This document shows, one piece after another, positions 8,504 to 17,455 of a stretch of 64,000 bases of DNA. The notes beneath the pieces were generated by a model. It saw nothing but the letters and a program-made list of their open reading frames with translations, did no database searches and was not told where the DNA came from. Source of the stretch: an uncultured Clostridia bacterium (GTDB lineage: Bacteria; Bacillota; Clostridia; Christensenellales; Aristaeellaceae); the NCBI GenBank assembly GCA_937894675.1, contig CALCQO010000002.1, forward strand, positions 209,669 to 273,668, written 5' to 3'. Position 1 is the stretch's first letter; every line of letters begins with the position of its first letter. A program made the position numbers and the translations under genes.

Positions 8504-9955
8504 ATGCTGATTGCTGCTGTTCTCCTGCCTATGGCGCTGGGTGCCATTCTCCCCCTGTTCCGCTTTCGCCGGGAGGGGGCGCGCAGCCTGTACATCATGC
8601 TGTCGGTGCTGGCTACTTCGGCCTTGATGCTGCCCCTGGTGTTCACCGGGGCGCCGGGCAGGGAGACCCTGTTCCAGATTACCGAAACACTGCCCATCGC
8701 CTTTAAACTGGACGGCGCGGGGCGGGTGTTCGCCGGCATCGTGTCCATGCTGTGGCCGCTGGCAACCCTGTACGGCCTGGAGTATATGCAAAAGGACGCC
8801 AGGAAGTACACCTTCTTCGCCTTTTACATCATCACCTACGGCGTCACCCTGGGCATCGCCTGCGCCTCCAACCTGATTACCCTGTACCTGTTTTATGAGC
8901 TGCTGACCCTGATTACCCTGCCGCTGATTATGCACGGGGGCAGCACCCGCAACATCCGGGCGGGTCTGAAATACCTGTACTACTCCATCGGCGGCGCCGC
9001 CCTGGTGTTTATCGGCCTGGTGTACGTGATCTATTACGGCGGCTCGACAGAGTTTGTCTACGGCGGCCTGGGCGCCATGACCATGGGGGCGACCGCCGGC
9101 AGCCTGCGCATCGGCTATATGATCTGCTTTCTGGGCTTTGGCGTGAAAGCCGCCATCTTCCCCCTGCACACCTGGCTGATTGAAGCCGCCGTGGCGCCCA
9201 CCCCCGTGACAGCCCTGCTGCACGCGGTGGCGGTGGTCAAGTCCGGCGTGTTCGCCATCATCCGCGCCACCTGGTTTATCTTTGGCCCGGCCTTGCTGCG
9301 GGGCACCTATGCCCAGCATATCCCCCTGGCGCTGGCGTCCATCACCATTGTGTACGGGTGCACCATGGCGCTGAAGGAACAGAACATCAAGCGCAGCCTG
9401 GCCTATTCCACCGTGAGCAACCTGAGCTACTGCATACTGGGCGCCCTGCTGCTGACGGAGGGCGGCCTGCGCTCCAGCCTGATGCACATGGTGTACCACG
9501 CGGTCATCAAGATTACCCTGTTCCTGTGCGCGGGCATGTACCTGAAAAAGGGCATCGTCTACTCCCAGGACATGCGGGGCGTGCACCGGGCGACCCCGGA
9601 GGTAAGCGCCATCTATCTGCTGGGCGCCCTGTCGCTGACCGGGCTGCCGCCGCTGCTTGGCTTTTTAAGCAAGTGGATGCTGGCCACCTCCGCCATCCAG
9701 CAGGGCAGCCGCCTGGCGCTGGTTGGCGTAGCTGCGCTGACCATCAGCGCTGTGCTGACCTTTTTCTACCTGGTGCTGCCGGGTTTAACCACCTATATGG
9801 GCAAGCCTGAGCGGGCGTACGCCTACCGGGAACTGTCCCCCGGGTGGAAGGCGCTGGCGCCGCTGGCAGTTCTGTCGGTCATCATTCTGGTACTGAGTTT
9901 CTGGTCCGCGCCCATCGGCAGCTTTTTTGCCTATGCCGCCGCGGGCGGGCTGTAA
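8504..9955 (+). CDS. Antiporter-like proton-translocating subunit 3
   Basis: 483-residue membrane protein of the same family. The key charges are a glutamate in helix 5 (FYELLTLITLPLI), a lysine in helix 7 (GVKAAIFPLHTWL) and a lysine in helix 8 (AVAVVKSG). The loop after helix 7 reads IEAAVAPTPVTALLHA and is closer to MrpD of Mbh-type complexes. It is seven bases downstream of subunit 2 and twelve upstream of subunit 4. Confidence 0.9.
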   Translation: MLIAAVLLPMALGAILPLFRFRREGARSLYIMLSVLATSALMLPLVFTGAPGRETLFQITETLPIAFKLDGAGRVFAGIVSMLWPLATLYGLEYMQKDARKYTFFAFYIITYGVTLGIACASNLITLYLFYELLTLITLPLIMHGGSTRNIRAGLKYLYYSIGGAALVFIGLVYVIYYGGSTEFVYGGLGAMTMGATAGSLRIGYMICFLGFGVKAAIFPLHTWLIEAAVAPTPVTALLHAVAVVKSGVFAIIRATWFIFGPALLRGTYAQHIPLALASITIVYGCTMALKEQNIKRSLAYSTVSNLSYCILGALLLTEGGLRSSLMHMVYHAVIKITLFLCAGMYLKKGIVYSQDMRGVHRATPEVSAIYLLGALSLTGLPPLLGFLSKWMLATSAIQQGSRLALVGVAALTISAVLTFFYLVLPGLTTYMGKPERAYAYRELSPGWKALAPLAVLSVIILVLSFWSAPIGSFFAYAAAGGL

Positions 9956-9967
9956 GGGGGTGCGGAA

Positions 9968-12160
9968 ATGAACATCCTGCTGTTGATGGTATTGATCCCC
10001 TTTGTGATGTCCATCCCTGCTTTCTTCCTGGCAAAAAAGAGCCTGAAGGCAGGCTACGCCGTGCTGATACTGACCGCCGCCGCTGCCTTCGCGGGCGCTG
10101 TGTGGCTGTTCCTGGGCGCGCTGCAGAGCCGCTTTGCCTCGGACAGCCTGAGCGGCATCTGCTTCTTTGGCCTCACCTTCCGGGGGGACGGGTTCCGCAG
10201 CCTGTACGCCCTGATCCTCAGCTTCATGTGGCTGATGACCTCTTTGTTCAGCCCTCAGTACTTTGCCCACAGCCATAAGCATGGCCGCTATCTGTTCTTT
10301 ACCCTGGTTACCCTGGGGGCGACCCTGGGGGTGTTCCTGTCCGATGATATTATTACCGCCTTTATCTTCTTTGAAATCATGTCCTTCAGCAGCTACCCCT
10401 GGGTAGCCCACGAGGAAACCCCCGGCGCCATGCGCGCCGCGGCCACCTACCTGGCTATCGCCATCCTGGGCGGCATGGCCATGCTGATGGGGCTGATGAT
10501 GCTCTCCCCGGTGCTGGGCACCTTCCAGTTTGACAATCTGGTAGCCGCCGCCCAGGCGCTTGAGGACAAGAGCGTTCTGTACCTGCCCTGCACCCTGATT
10601 TTGGCGGGCTTTGGCGCCAAAGCGGGTATGTTCCCCCTGCATGTGTGGCTGCCCAAGGCGCACCCCGTGGCGCCCGCCCCCGCAAGCGCCCTGCTGTCAG
10701 GCGCGCTGACCAAGGTTGGCATCTTCGGCATCCTGATTGTGTCCACCAGAATCCTGCTGCATGACACGGCCTGGGGCAACCTGCTGCTGATACTGGGATT
10801 GATTACCATGTTCGCCGGCGCCCTGCTGGCCCTGTTGTCGGTGGATTTGAAGCGCACCCTGGCCTGCTCCTCCATGAGCCAGATCGGCTTTATCCTGGCG
10901 GGCGTCGCCATGCAGAACCTGCTGGGCGAGCATAACGCCCTGGCCGCCCAGGGCACCGTGCTGCACATGCTGAACCACAGTTTAATCAAGCTGTGCCTGT
11001 TCATGTGCGCCGGGGTGGTGTATCTGGGTCTGCATAAGCTGAACCTGAACGACATCCGCGGCTACGGCCGCAACAAGCCCTTCCTGCACCTGTGCTTCCT
11101 GATCGGTGCCGCTTCCATCAGCGGGGTGCCCATGTTCTCGGGGTATATCTCCAAAACACTGCTGCATGAAAGCATGATTGAGTATGTGGTGCACCTTGAC
11201 CACCTGGGGCAAAGCAGCTTCTGGTACGCCGCGGGGGAATGGGTGTTTGTGATTACCGGCGGCATGACCTTCGCCTACATGCTGAAACTGTATATCGCCA
11301 TCTTCTGGCAGAAGCCGAACGCGGACCACCAGGCGCATCAGGAGGGGAAACGGTATCTGGCGCCCCTGTCCTACCTCGCGCTGCTGGGTTCGGCCGCTGT
11401 GCTGCTGGCGCTGGGTATTTTCCCCAACCAAAGCATGACACCGCTGGCCAACCTGTCCCTGCCCTTTGTTCAGGCCCATCCCCCCGAGCACGCGGTGGAT
11501 TATTTCTCCCTGGTCAACCTGTTGGGCACGGGCAAGTCCCTGCTGATCGGGCTGGTGCTGTACCTGCTGGTAGTCAGAAGGTACCTGGCGCGCAAGCAGG
11601 AGGGGAGCCTTGTTTATCTGGACAGGAAACCCCAGTGGCTTGATTTGGAAGACACTGTGTACCGCCCGGGGCTGAAAGCATTGCTGACGGTGGGCAGCGG
11701 GTTTGCCGCTCTCTTCCACCGCTTGCCGGACTTTACCGGCAAGGCGGGCATCCGCGCCGTTCGGGGCGTGAGCGGTTTCCTGGCGTCCGTGCCGGATAAG
11801 CTGATCAGCGGCGGTTTGTGGCTGGGCAAGGCGGCAGCGATGATCCTGTCCGCCACCATGGACAGCGTAATGGCGCTGCTAGGCAATACCCTATTCCTGC
11901 CCCCCAAGGGAAGGAAGCCTGTGCCTGTGGGCAACCGCTTTACCTATACCCTGGGCCAGGTGTTCAACTTCTTCAGCGGCATGAAAAACCGCCTGCTGCG
12001 CCGCGCCCAGCCGGTGGTGCGTAAGTATACCTATATCTTCGCCGCCCTCTGGCAGGAAGCGGTCACCGCCTTTGACCGGATGACCCATAGCCTGTCCTTC
12101 AGCCTGATGATGTTCTCCATCGGCCTGCTGGTGACCCTGATGTATCTGATGACACGATAA
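9968..12160 (+). CDS. Antiporter-like proton-translocating subunit 4, with long C-terminal extension (NuoL/MrpA type)
   Basis: 730 residues. The first 500 residues are a complete antiporter-like core with helix-5 glutamate (FFEIMSFSSYPWV), helix-7 lysine (GAKAGMFPLHVWLPKAHP) and helix-8 lysine (SGALTKVG). About 230 residues follow: two hydrophobic helices, a long amphipathic, lysine/arginine-rich stretch (about 560-700) and a last helix ending TLMYLMTR. In NuoL such a tail is the lateral helix that staples the membrane arm, and in MrpA it anchors other subunits, so a similar clamp over the other three subunits is a fair inference. Last gene of the operon; the hairpin repeat HR1 starts two bases after its stop. 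Confidence 0.88.
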   Translation: MNILLLMVLIPFVMSIPAFFLAKKSLKAGYAVLILTAAAAFAGAVWLFLGALQSRFASDSLSGICFFGLTFRGDGFRSLYALILSFMWLMTSLFSPQYFAHSHKHGRYLFFTLVTLGATLGVFLSDDIITAFIFFEIMSFSSYPWVAHEETPGAMRAAATYLAIAILGGMAMLMGLMMLSPVLGTFQFDNLVAAAQALEDKSVLYLPCTLILAGFGAKAGMFPLHVWLPKAHPVAPAPASALLSGALTKVGIFGILIVSTRILLHDTAWGNLLLILGLITMFAGALLALLSVDLKRTLACSSMSQIGFILAGVAMQNLLGEHNALAAQGTVLHMLNHSLIKLCLFMCAGVVYLGLHKLNLNDIRGYGRNKPFLHLCFLIGAASISGVPMFSGYISKTLLHESMIEYVVHLDHLGQSSFWYAAGEWVFVITGGMTFAYMLKLYIAIFWQKPNADHQAHQEGKRYLAPLSYLALLGSAAVLLALGIFPNQSMTPLANLSLPFVQAHPPEHAVDYFSLVNLLGTGKSLLIGLVLYLLVVRRYLARKQEGSLVYLDRKPQWLDLEDTVYRPGLKALLTVGSGFAALFHRLPDFTGKAGIRAVRGVSGFLASVPDKLISGGLWLGKAAAMILSATMDSVMALLGNTLFLPPKGRKPVPVGNRFTYTLGQVFNFFSGMKNRLLRRAQPVVRKYTYIFAALWQEAVTAFDRMTHSLSFSLMMFSIGLLVTLMYLMTR

Positions 12161-12161
12161 G

Positions 12162-12563
12162 ATTGCGGATTCCAAAGGGCATCATGCCCTTTGGTGGGGT
12201 GCAGGGGCAAAGCCCTCGTCGGAATACCCTTTGCTTCCTTTCCCGCTGGCTTTGCCTGCGGGAGGCGTTCGCGCCGGGATTCCTCCTCTCAAACGCAAGC
12301 GGGCTTGCGTTTGTGTCGGTACCCAGCCACCCCCGTACCCCAACAATCGAAAGCCTTCTTTCGATTGAAAGGAGCTGTCCCGTAGTGTATGCCTCCGATA
12401 TGCTTGCATATCGGAAAAGGAACGGAGGGCACGGCGACGCAACAGCGAAGCGTATTTTGCGGCTGGATGGACAAAAGAATAGAACGCAAAGATTGTGAAA
12501 AGATTGCGGGGAAGAGATTTTTAAAAAAATCTCTTCCCCGTACCCCATCTCAAAAACTTTAAT
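12162..12563 (+). repeat. Composite hairpin repeat HR1, full form A-B-C-D-E-F-G
   Basis: This fills most of the gap after the antiporter operon. Modules: A, arms CCAAAGGGC and GCCCTTTGG at 12172-12180 and 12186-12194, loop ATCAT; B, GGGC-AAA-GCCC at 12205-12215; C, three hairpins at 12242-12262, 12264-12275 (TTCG loop) and 12290-12313 (AAACGCAAG arms); D, CAATCGAAAG and CTTTCGATTG at 12344-12367; E, CCGATATGC, TT, GCATATCGG at 12395-12414; F, CGCAA to TTGCG at 12438-12461 around AGCGAAGCG; G, a 16-bp stem starting CGGGGAAGAG at 12507-12540, then CCCCATCTCAAAAACTTTAAT. The same order occurs at 63142. Open frames inside it are not coding. Confidence 0.93.
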
Positions 12564-12602
12564 AAAGATTCCTTCCCAAATGATATAATCGCTTCCCATT
12601 GA

Positions 12603-12629
12603 GAAAGCGCCTCCGGCTGAGGCGCTTTC
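12603..12629. terminator. Hairpin between convergent genes, probable bidirectional terminator
   Basis: Perfect 11-bp stem GAAAGCGCCTC / GAGGCGCTTTC with a 5-base loop, between the antiporter operon and the convergent secreted-protein gene. T runs are weak on both sides. The rest of 12564-12680 shows no feature, apart from an isolated TATAAT-like stretch near 12583. Confidence 0.6.
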
Positions 12630-12680
12630 CGTTCCCTTGTTCCTTCTTCCTTCTGCTCTTGTTTATGAATCGAATCGGTG

Positions 12681-14840
12681 TCAGTTGGAGAGGGTTTCCC
12701 CGGTCATGTTCTTCCACGCGTTGCGTATGGCCTTCTGGTTGCTGACGCCGTAGTTGGGGTCGTTGCGCTGGGTTTCATCCATGTCCCGAAGGAAGTGGAT
12801 GCACAGGTGGCCGCCAAAGCCGTTGTCGGTGATGCCGCCGTTTAAGTGGGGGCGGTTGTGCATGGCCGCCAGGGTCCAGGTGCCGCTGGGCAGCTGCACA
12901 TACACCACATTGACATTCCAGGAGGGGGCGCCGAAAGCGCGGTTCATCAGCTGGGTATCCTTCCAGGTGAGGGGCTCGGAGTCGGCGTGGGCGCCTAGGG
13001 AATAGAAGCGGATGTCAAAGGCGATGCCGCTGGCGGGATGGTAAACCTTGACGGTCTGCCCGCCCCGCACGCTGGGCCTGATATCCTTGTACCAGTGCAG
13101 CAGCTTCACGCTGCCCGAGGACACGCCCTGGCCTTTGCCCGCGTCAGAGGGGAGGGAGGACACCGGGGTGTCGTACCCCTTGGCCCCCGCGGAATACAGC
13201 ACCTGCTGCATGGCGGGGTTGGCGATGCCCGAAATGGTCAGCCCGTTGCGCTGCTGGAAGCCCACCACTGCCTGGTGGGTGGCCACGTCATAGGTGCCGT
13301 TGGTTTTCAGGGGATAGCCCAGCTCCTTTAAGCGGGACTGCAGCATGGCGATGTTGGTTCTGCCGCCGCTGTCGGAATTGTCGATCTTCAGGGTGGTATA
13401 GCTGGTGGGGGTGCTGCCCGCGGGCTTAGCGGCGGAGGATAGCAGCATGCTGTGGGTCTGACCGCCGCAGACACCGTCTGCCGTCAGCCCGTTGAGGGCC
13501 TGGAACTTGGCCACCGCGTCCCTGGTGGCGGCGTCGTAAGTGCTGTTTTCCTTGACCGTGTATTTGAGGGCGTTCAGGCGCTTCTGCACCGCCAGCACAT
13601 CCTCGCCCTGCATGTTCAGCCGCAGGGTGCGGGTTTCGGGGGCTGTTGTCGCCGCCGGGGGCTGGGTAGCGCTCTGACCAACGGGGGTAACGGTTAAATA
13701 CTTGGTCATCACATAGCCCGCGCGGCCGTTGTAGGCAACCCTGCACCAGTCGCTGCCGTACTGATAAACGCTCAGGACGGTGCCGTGGGGGATGTCCGTC
13801 AGGTAGCTGTTGTTGGTGTTGGGGGCGGAGCGGAAATTGAGGCTGCGCTTGTTCTGGGTAGCCACCACGGCGGTATGGGTCACGCTGTCCTGCTGGGGGG
13901 CGGGGGTGGCCGCCGGCGGGGCGGTGGCGATGGGGGCGGAAGCATCCGCCATGGCCAGAAAACTGGTCATCACATAGCCGCCCATGCCCTGATAGGTAAC
14001 GCGGCACCAGGTGCCCAGCTTCTCCATTACCGGAACCTCAGCGCCGTAGGGAATGGTGCGCACCACATTGCGGGAGCCGGCGTTCTGCGGCGTGCTGCGC
14101 ATGTTAAGGCTGCCCCGGTTGCCGGTGACCACCCGGGCGGTGGTGATGGCATTGTTCTGCTGGGGCGGCGCGGAGGCGGCGGGTGGGTTGGTGGCCGCGG
14201 GAGGCGCGGAGGCCTGGGGGGCGGCGGTGGCCTGGGCGGTGTAGGCGACAGCGGAAGAAGAGAACAGCCTGTCCAGGGTACCCTGGCCGGCGACGCCGTC
14301 CGCCTTTAAACCGTTGAGCTGCTGAAAGAGGATCACCGCGTCCCGGGTGCCGCGGCCGAACACCGCGTCCGCCTTGGCAAGGGGATAATTCAGCGCCATC
14401 AGGCGCTGCTGCATCAGGCGCACGCCATTGGCTTCATCCCCCATGCGGTACTGGCCCTTGATGGGCGAGCCGCTCTGGGCGGGGAGAGGCTGCTGAACGG
14501 GGGCTGCCTCCTGCCCGGAGGACAGGGGCGCGCTGGCCTTGGTATCATAATCAAACTGGGGAGCCAGTTGGAACAGCAGCGACAGGGTGTTTACCCCCGC
14601 CAGACCGTCGGCTTTCAGCCTGCGGCTGGTCTGGAAGGCTTTCACCGTCTGCTCCGTCATGGCGCCGTACTTGCCGTCAGCAGCCAAAGGGTACTGCAGG
14701 TAGGCCAGCGCCTGCTGCATCCGCATGACTTCCGTGCTGTTTTCACCGGGCCGCAGGGTGCGGTAATCCGCCAGGGCGGTGGCCGCGGCGGCACACAGGG
14801 CGATAGCCAGGCAGAGGACGCGCTTCATTCGCTGTTGCAT
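12681..14840 (-). CDS. Secreted peptidoglycan-binding protein with SH3b domains and a C-terminal possible catalytic domain
   Basis: 719 residues from the chosen start. A signal peptide (MKRVLCLAIALCAAAATALA) is followed by two PG_binding_1 domains, two SH3b domains (LNMRSTP... and LNFRSAP...), and two more PG_binding_1 domains, separated by P/A/Q-rich linkers. The last ~150 residues hold HADSEPLTWKDT, HNRPH and GHLCIHFLRD. The adjacent histidines and cysteine suggest an enzyme acting on the wall, perhaps L,D-transpeptidase-like, but I cannot place the family firmly. A start at 14870 is rejected because the promoter at 14877-14905 would begin transcription right there, so the next ATG at 14840 is used. 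Confidence 0.8.
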   Translation of the reverse strand: MQQRMKRVLCLAIALCAAAATALADYRTLRPGENSTEVMRMQQALAYLQYPLAADGKYGAMTEQTVKAFQTSRRLKADGLAGVNTLSLLFQLAPQFDYDTKASAPLSSGQEAAPVQQPLPAQSGSPIKGQYRMGDEANGVRLMQQRLMALNYPLAKADAVFGRGTRDAVILFQQLNGLKADGVAGQGTLDRLFSSSAVAYTAQATAAPQASAPPAATNPPAASAPPQQNNAITTARVVTGNRGSLNMRSTPQNAGSRNVVRTIPYGAEVPVMEKLGTWCRVTYQGMGGYVMTSFLAMADASAPIATAPPAATPAPQQDSVTHTAVVATQNKRSLNFRSAPNTNNSYLTDIPHGTVLSVYQYGSDWCRVAYNGRAGYVMTKYLTVTPVGQSATQPPAATTAPETRTLRLNMQGEDVLAVQKRLNALKYTVKENSTYDAATRDAVAKFQALNGLTADGVCGGQTHSMLLSSAAKPAGSTPTSYTTLKIDNSDSGGRTNIAMLQSRLKELGYPLKTNGTYDVATHQAVVGFQQRNGLTISGIANPAMQQVLYSAGAKGYDTPVSSLPSDAGKGQGVSSGSVKLLHWYKDIRPSVRGGQTVKVYHPASGIAFDIRFYSLGAHADSEPLTWKDTQLMNRAFGAPSWNVNVVYVQLPSGTWTLAAMHNRPHLNGGITDNGFGGHLCIHFLRDMDETQRNDPNYGVSNQKAIRNAWKNMTGETLSN

Positions 14841-14876
14841 GGATGGTTCACCACATTTCCAGAATTTCATGAGCGC

Positions 14877-14905
14877 ATTGTATCACATTGCGTCTTTATT
14901 GTAAA
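14877..14905 (-). promoter_or_regulatory. Promoter of the peptidoglycan-binding protein
   Basis: On the minus strand, TTTACA (14900-14905), a 17-base spacer and TACAAT (14877-14882). The predicted start point near 14870 argues that translation begins at 14840. Confidence 0.75.
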
Positions 14906-14956
14906 CCATTATTACGGAACTGTTACAACTTGTTTCTGTTGGTTGTTATCCCTTTC

Positions 14957-14985
14957 TTGACAGCCCACCTGCGCCCTCTTATAAT
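14957..14985 (+). promoter_or_regulatory. Sigma-A promoter of the secreted propeller-like protein
   Basis: TTGACA at 14957-14962, 17-base spacer, TATAAT at 14980-14985: full consensus. It diverges from the promoter at 14877-14905; about 50 bases lie between the two -35 boxes. Confidence 0.9.
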
Positions 14986-15014
14986 GAAAGCCGGTATCAC
15001 CAAAGGAGCAATGT

Positions 15015-16334
15015 ATGAAGAAAAGTTTATTTTTCCTGGCCGTCCTGGTGCTGGTGCTTTTATCCGGGGCGGCGCTGGCCGCCTCCCCCCCTGTGTTTGA
15101 GACACAGGAACTGCCCGACGGCATGGCCGGGGTGTTTTATAACGCCAAAATTGTCGCCAAGGGCACGGGGGACGTGAAGTATACACTGTCCTACTACAAC
15201 GACGGCACCAGCGGCTACCCCGCCGGAATGAAGATGACCTCCACCGGCACACTGTACGGCAACCCCTCCTCCCCTGGCACCTACGAGTTTGTGGTGTGCG
15301 CCGCCTGCGGGGTGGATGAGACCTACAAGACCTACTCCATCACGGTGAAGGAGTATGACGAAAGCAAGCTGGCAAGGGGCGGCACCAACCCCGCCATCAT
15401 CGGCGACGGCACGGACAGCAACGTGGGCATCAGCAACGCCTTAAGCGGCGGCCGCGCCGCCATGGTGGGCGATACCATCTACTTTATCAACAACAAGGGG
15501 CTGCTCTACCAAAGTCAGGCACCCTTTGAAAAGCCCAGCCTGCGCTTTAAGGCCGCCGCCTACGACCTGATGGACGCACGCGGCAACAACCTGTACTACT
15601 ACCAGCGCTACCTGAACGAGCGGGGCACGGCGGAAGACTACAGCGACTACAAGTATGTCACCCGCATCGCTCGGGATCCCCTGGGGGACAAGGGGCGCAG
15701 CACCCTGCTGGAGCTGAGCCAGAAGGAAGCCGCCACCCTGACGGTGACAGGGCAGGTGATCCTGTTTATCAAGGGCGAGGAAAACGGCGTGATGACCCGC
15801 ATCCCCCTGGAGGGGGGCATGGAAACCCAGCTGCATGTGTACAACTGCGGCAGGGAGATGTATGCCACCAAGGCGCTGCCCTATAAGGGGTATGCCTACT
15901 TTATCGCCGAGAACGACGGGCACCTGTACCGGGCGTACCTGGACGGGCAATTGGCTCAGAAGCTGACGGATATGAAGGTGAACTCCTTCACCATCGCCCG
16001 CTTCAGCGGCCGGGACATCCTGTGCTATACCAACGAAAAGGACGAGCTGTACGCCTCCCAGCCCGACGGGCTGCTGGCCCAACGCCTAGGGGATTTACGG
16101 GGCACCATGCTCAACGCCGACAGCGACTTTCTGTACTTCCTGGATAAGGACAACAAATACCGCCCCTCCCGCCTGCGCCTGCCGGAGTTTGACAAGGTGG
16201 AGCAGCTCAGCGACATCGCGGGCGATCAATTGTACGTGTTTGAGGAAGGCGTTCTCTGGCGCAAGCGCAAGGCGCGGCAGTTCTACTTTATTGGCCAAGG
16301 CGCGGCGGAGGCCGTGCGTTTGAATAAGGAGTAA
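15015..16334 (+). CDS. Secreted protein with an Ig-like domain and a DUF5050-like propeller
   Basis: 439 residues with a signal peptide (MKKSLFFLAVLVLVLLSG, cleavage near AALAA). Residues about 25-115 resemble a putative Ig/cadherin-like domain (ELPDGMAGVFYNAKI, then PGTYEFVVCAACG). Residues about 150-430 consist of repeated strands such as YFINNKGLLYQ, YFIAENDGHLYRAYL and YFLDKDNKY, as in DUF5050 beta-propellers. AAGGAG at 15003-15008 sets the start. There is no lipobox or wall anchor, so it should be released or held by other means. Function unknown. It is 11 bases upstream of the DUF362 gene and probably cotranscribed with it. Confidence 0.75.
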   Translation: MKKSLFFLAVLVLVLLSGAALAASPPVFETQELPDGMAGVFYNAKIVAKGTGDVKYTLSYYNDGTSGYPAGMKMTSTGTLYGNPSSPGTYEFVVCAACGVDETYKTYSITVKEYDESKLARGGTNPAIIGDGTDSNVGISNALSGGRAAMVGDTIYFINNKGLLYQSQAPFEKPSLRFKAAAYDLMDARGNNLYYYQRYLNERGTAEDYSDYKYVTRIARDPLGDKGRSTLLELSQKEAATLTVTGQVILFIKGEENGVMTRIPLEGGMETQLHVYNCGREMYATKALPYKGYAYFIAENDGHLYRAYLDGQLAQKLTDMKVNSFTIARFSGRDILCYTNEKDELYASQPDGLLAQRLGDLRGTMLNADSDFLYFLDKDNKYRPSRLRLPEFDKVEQLSDIAGDQLYVFEEGVLWRKRKARQFYFIGQGAAEAVRLNKE

Positions 16335-16345
16335 GGAGATTTTTT

Positions 16346-17455
16346 ATGAGCGCTTCCAAGGTGTATTTTACCAATTTCCGGGCTCACAATTTTGAGAACA
16401 TGCTGGATAAGCTGCGCCGGTTGTGCAAGACAGCGGGCATGGAGAGCATGGACTTCCAGGACAAGTTTACCGCCATCAAGATGCACTTTGGCGAGCCGGG
16501 CAACCTGGCCTTCCTGCGGCCTAACTACGCCCGGGTGCTGGTGGACTATGTAAAGAAACTGGGCGGCAAGCCCTACCTGACCGACTGCAACACCCTGTAT
16601 GTGGGCATGCGCTCCAACGCCGTGGATCATCTGCAGGCGGCGGACTTCAACGGCTTCACCCCCCAGACGGTGGGCTGCCATGTGCTCATCGGCGATGGCC
16701 TGAAGGGTACGGATGAGGTGCATGTGCCGGTGAAGGGCGACTATGTGCGCTCGGCCAAGATTGGGCGCGCGGTGATGGACGCGGACGTGTTCCTGTCGCT
16801 GACGCACTTTAAGGGGCATGAAGCCGCGGGCTTTGGCGGCGCGCTGAAGAACATCGGCATGGGCTGCGGCTCCTTTGACGGCAAGAAAGAGATGCACGCT
16901 TCCAGCAACCCGGCGGTGGACCGCTCGGGGTGCGTGGGCTGCGGCATCTGTATTGAGAACTGCGCCCATGGCGCCATCAAGATGGATGAAGGCAAGGCGG
17001 CGATTGATACCTCCAAGTGCGTGGGCTGCGGGCGGTGCGTGGGCGCCTGCCCGGAGAAGACCATTCACTTTATGAACGACCAGGCCAATGAGATCCTGGT
17101 GAAAAAGATCGCCGAGTACGCCCAGGCGGTGCTGGACGGGCGGCCTCACTTCCATGTGTCGCTGATTATGGATGTGTCCCCCTACTGCGACTGCCACGCG
17201 GAGAATGACGCGCCGATCATCCCGGATATCGGCATGCTGGCCTCCTTTGACCCGGTGGCGCTGGACCAGGCGTGCGCGGATCTGGCGAACAAGGAAAAGC
17301 CCATCCGCGGCAGCATGCTGGACGAGATGAGCCATACCAACCCGGGGGATCATTTCAACGCCATTTTCAATGATACCAACTGGCAAGTGGGCCTGGAACA
17401 CGCGGAAAAGCTGGGCATCGGCACCAGAGAGTATGAGTTAATCGACATCAAATAG
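16346..17455 (+). CDS. DUF362-family protein with two 4Fe-4S clusters
   Basis: 369-residue cytoplasmic protein. Residues 1-185 form the DUF362 domain (KMHFGEPGN, TDCNTLYVGMRSNA, LTHFKGHEAAGFGGALKN). Two ferredoxin motifs follow, CVGCGICIENC near residue 194 and CVGCGRCVGAC near 224, each four-cysteine and suited to a 4Fe-4S cluster. The last ~130 residues continue the DUF362 fold (YCDCHAENDAP). The family is common in anaerobes, and its physiological reaction is not established. The hairpin repeat HR2 begins at the stop codon. Confidence 0.88.
   Translation: MSASKVYFTNFRAHNFENMLDKLRRLCKTAGMESMDFQDKFTAIKMHFGEPGNLAFLRPNYARVLVDYVKKLGGKPYLTDCNTLYVGMRSNAVDHLQAADFNGFTPQTVGCHVLIGDGLKGTDEVHVPVKGDYVRSAKIGRAVMDADVFLSLTHFKGHEAAGFGGALKNIGMGCGSFDGKKEMHASSNPAVDRSGCVGCGICIENCAHGAIKMDEGKAAIDTSKCVGCGRCVGACPEKTIHFMNDQANEILVKKIAEYAQAVLDGRPHFHVSLIMDVSPYCDCHAENDAPIIPDIGMLASFDPVALDQACADLANKEKPIRGSMLDEMSHTNPGDHFNAIFNDTNWQVGLEHAEKLGIGTREYELIDIK

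Noticed and set aside
12361..12395. AAAGGAG followed by ATG after module D, possible tiny gene
   Set aside because: Spacing of about 15 bases is too long, and the frame from the ATG ends early in HR9.
12163..12498. Open frame inside HR1 with DMLAYRKRNGG, matched in HR2 (17478-17735) and HR9 (63143-63451)
   Set aside because: The peptide recurs because the DNA recurs. Substitutions are not biased to silent positions, the opposite strand also stays open (SFSDMQAYR), and changes pair in stems. It is a structural element, not a gene.
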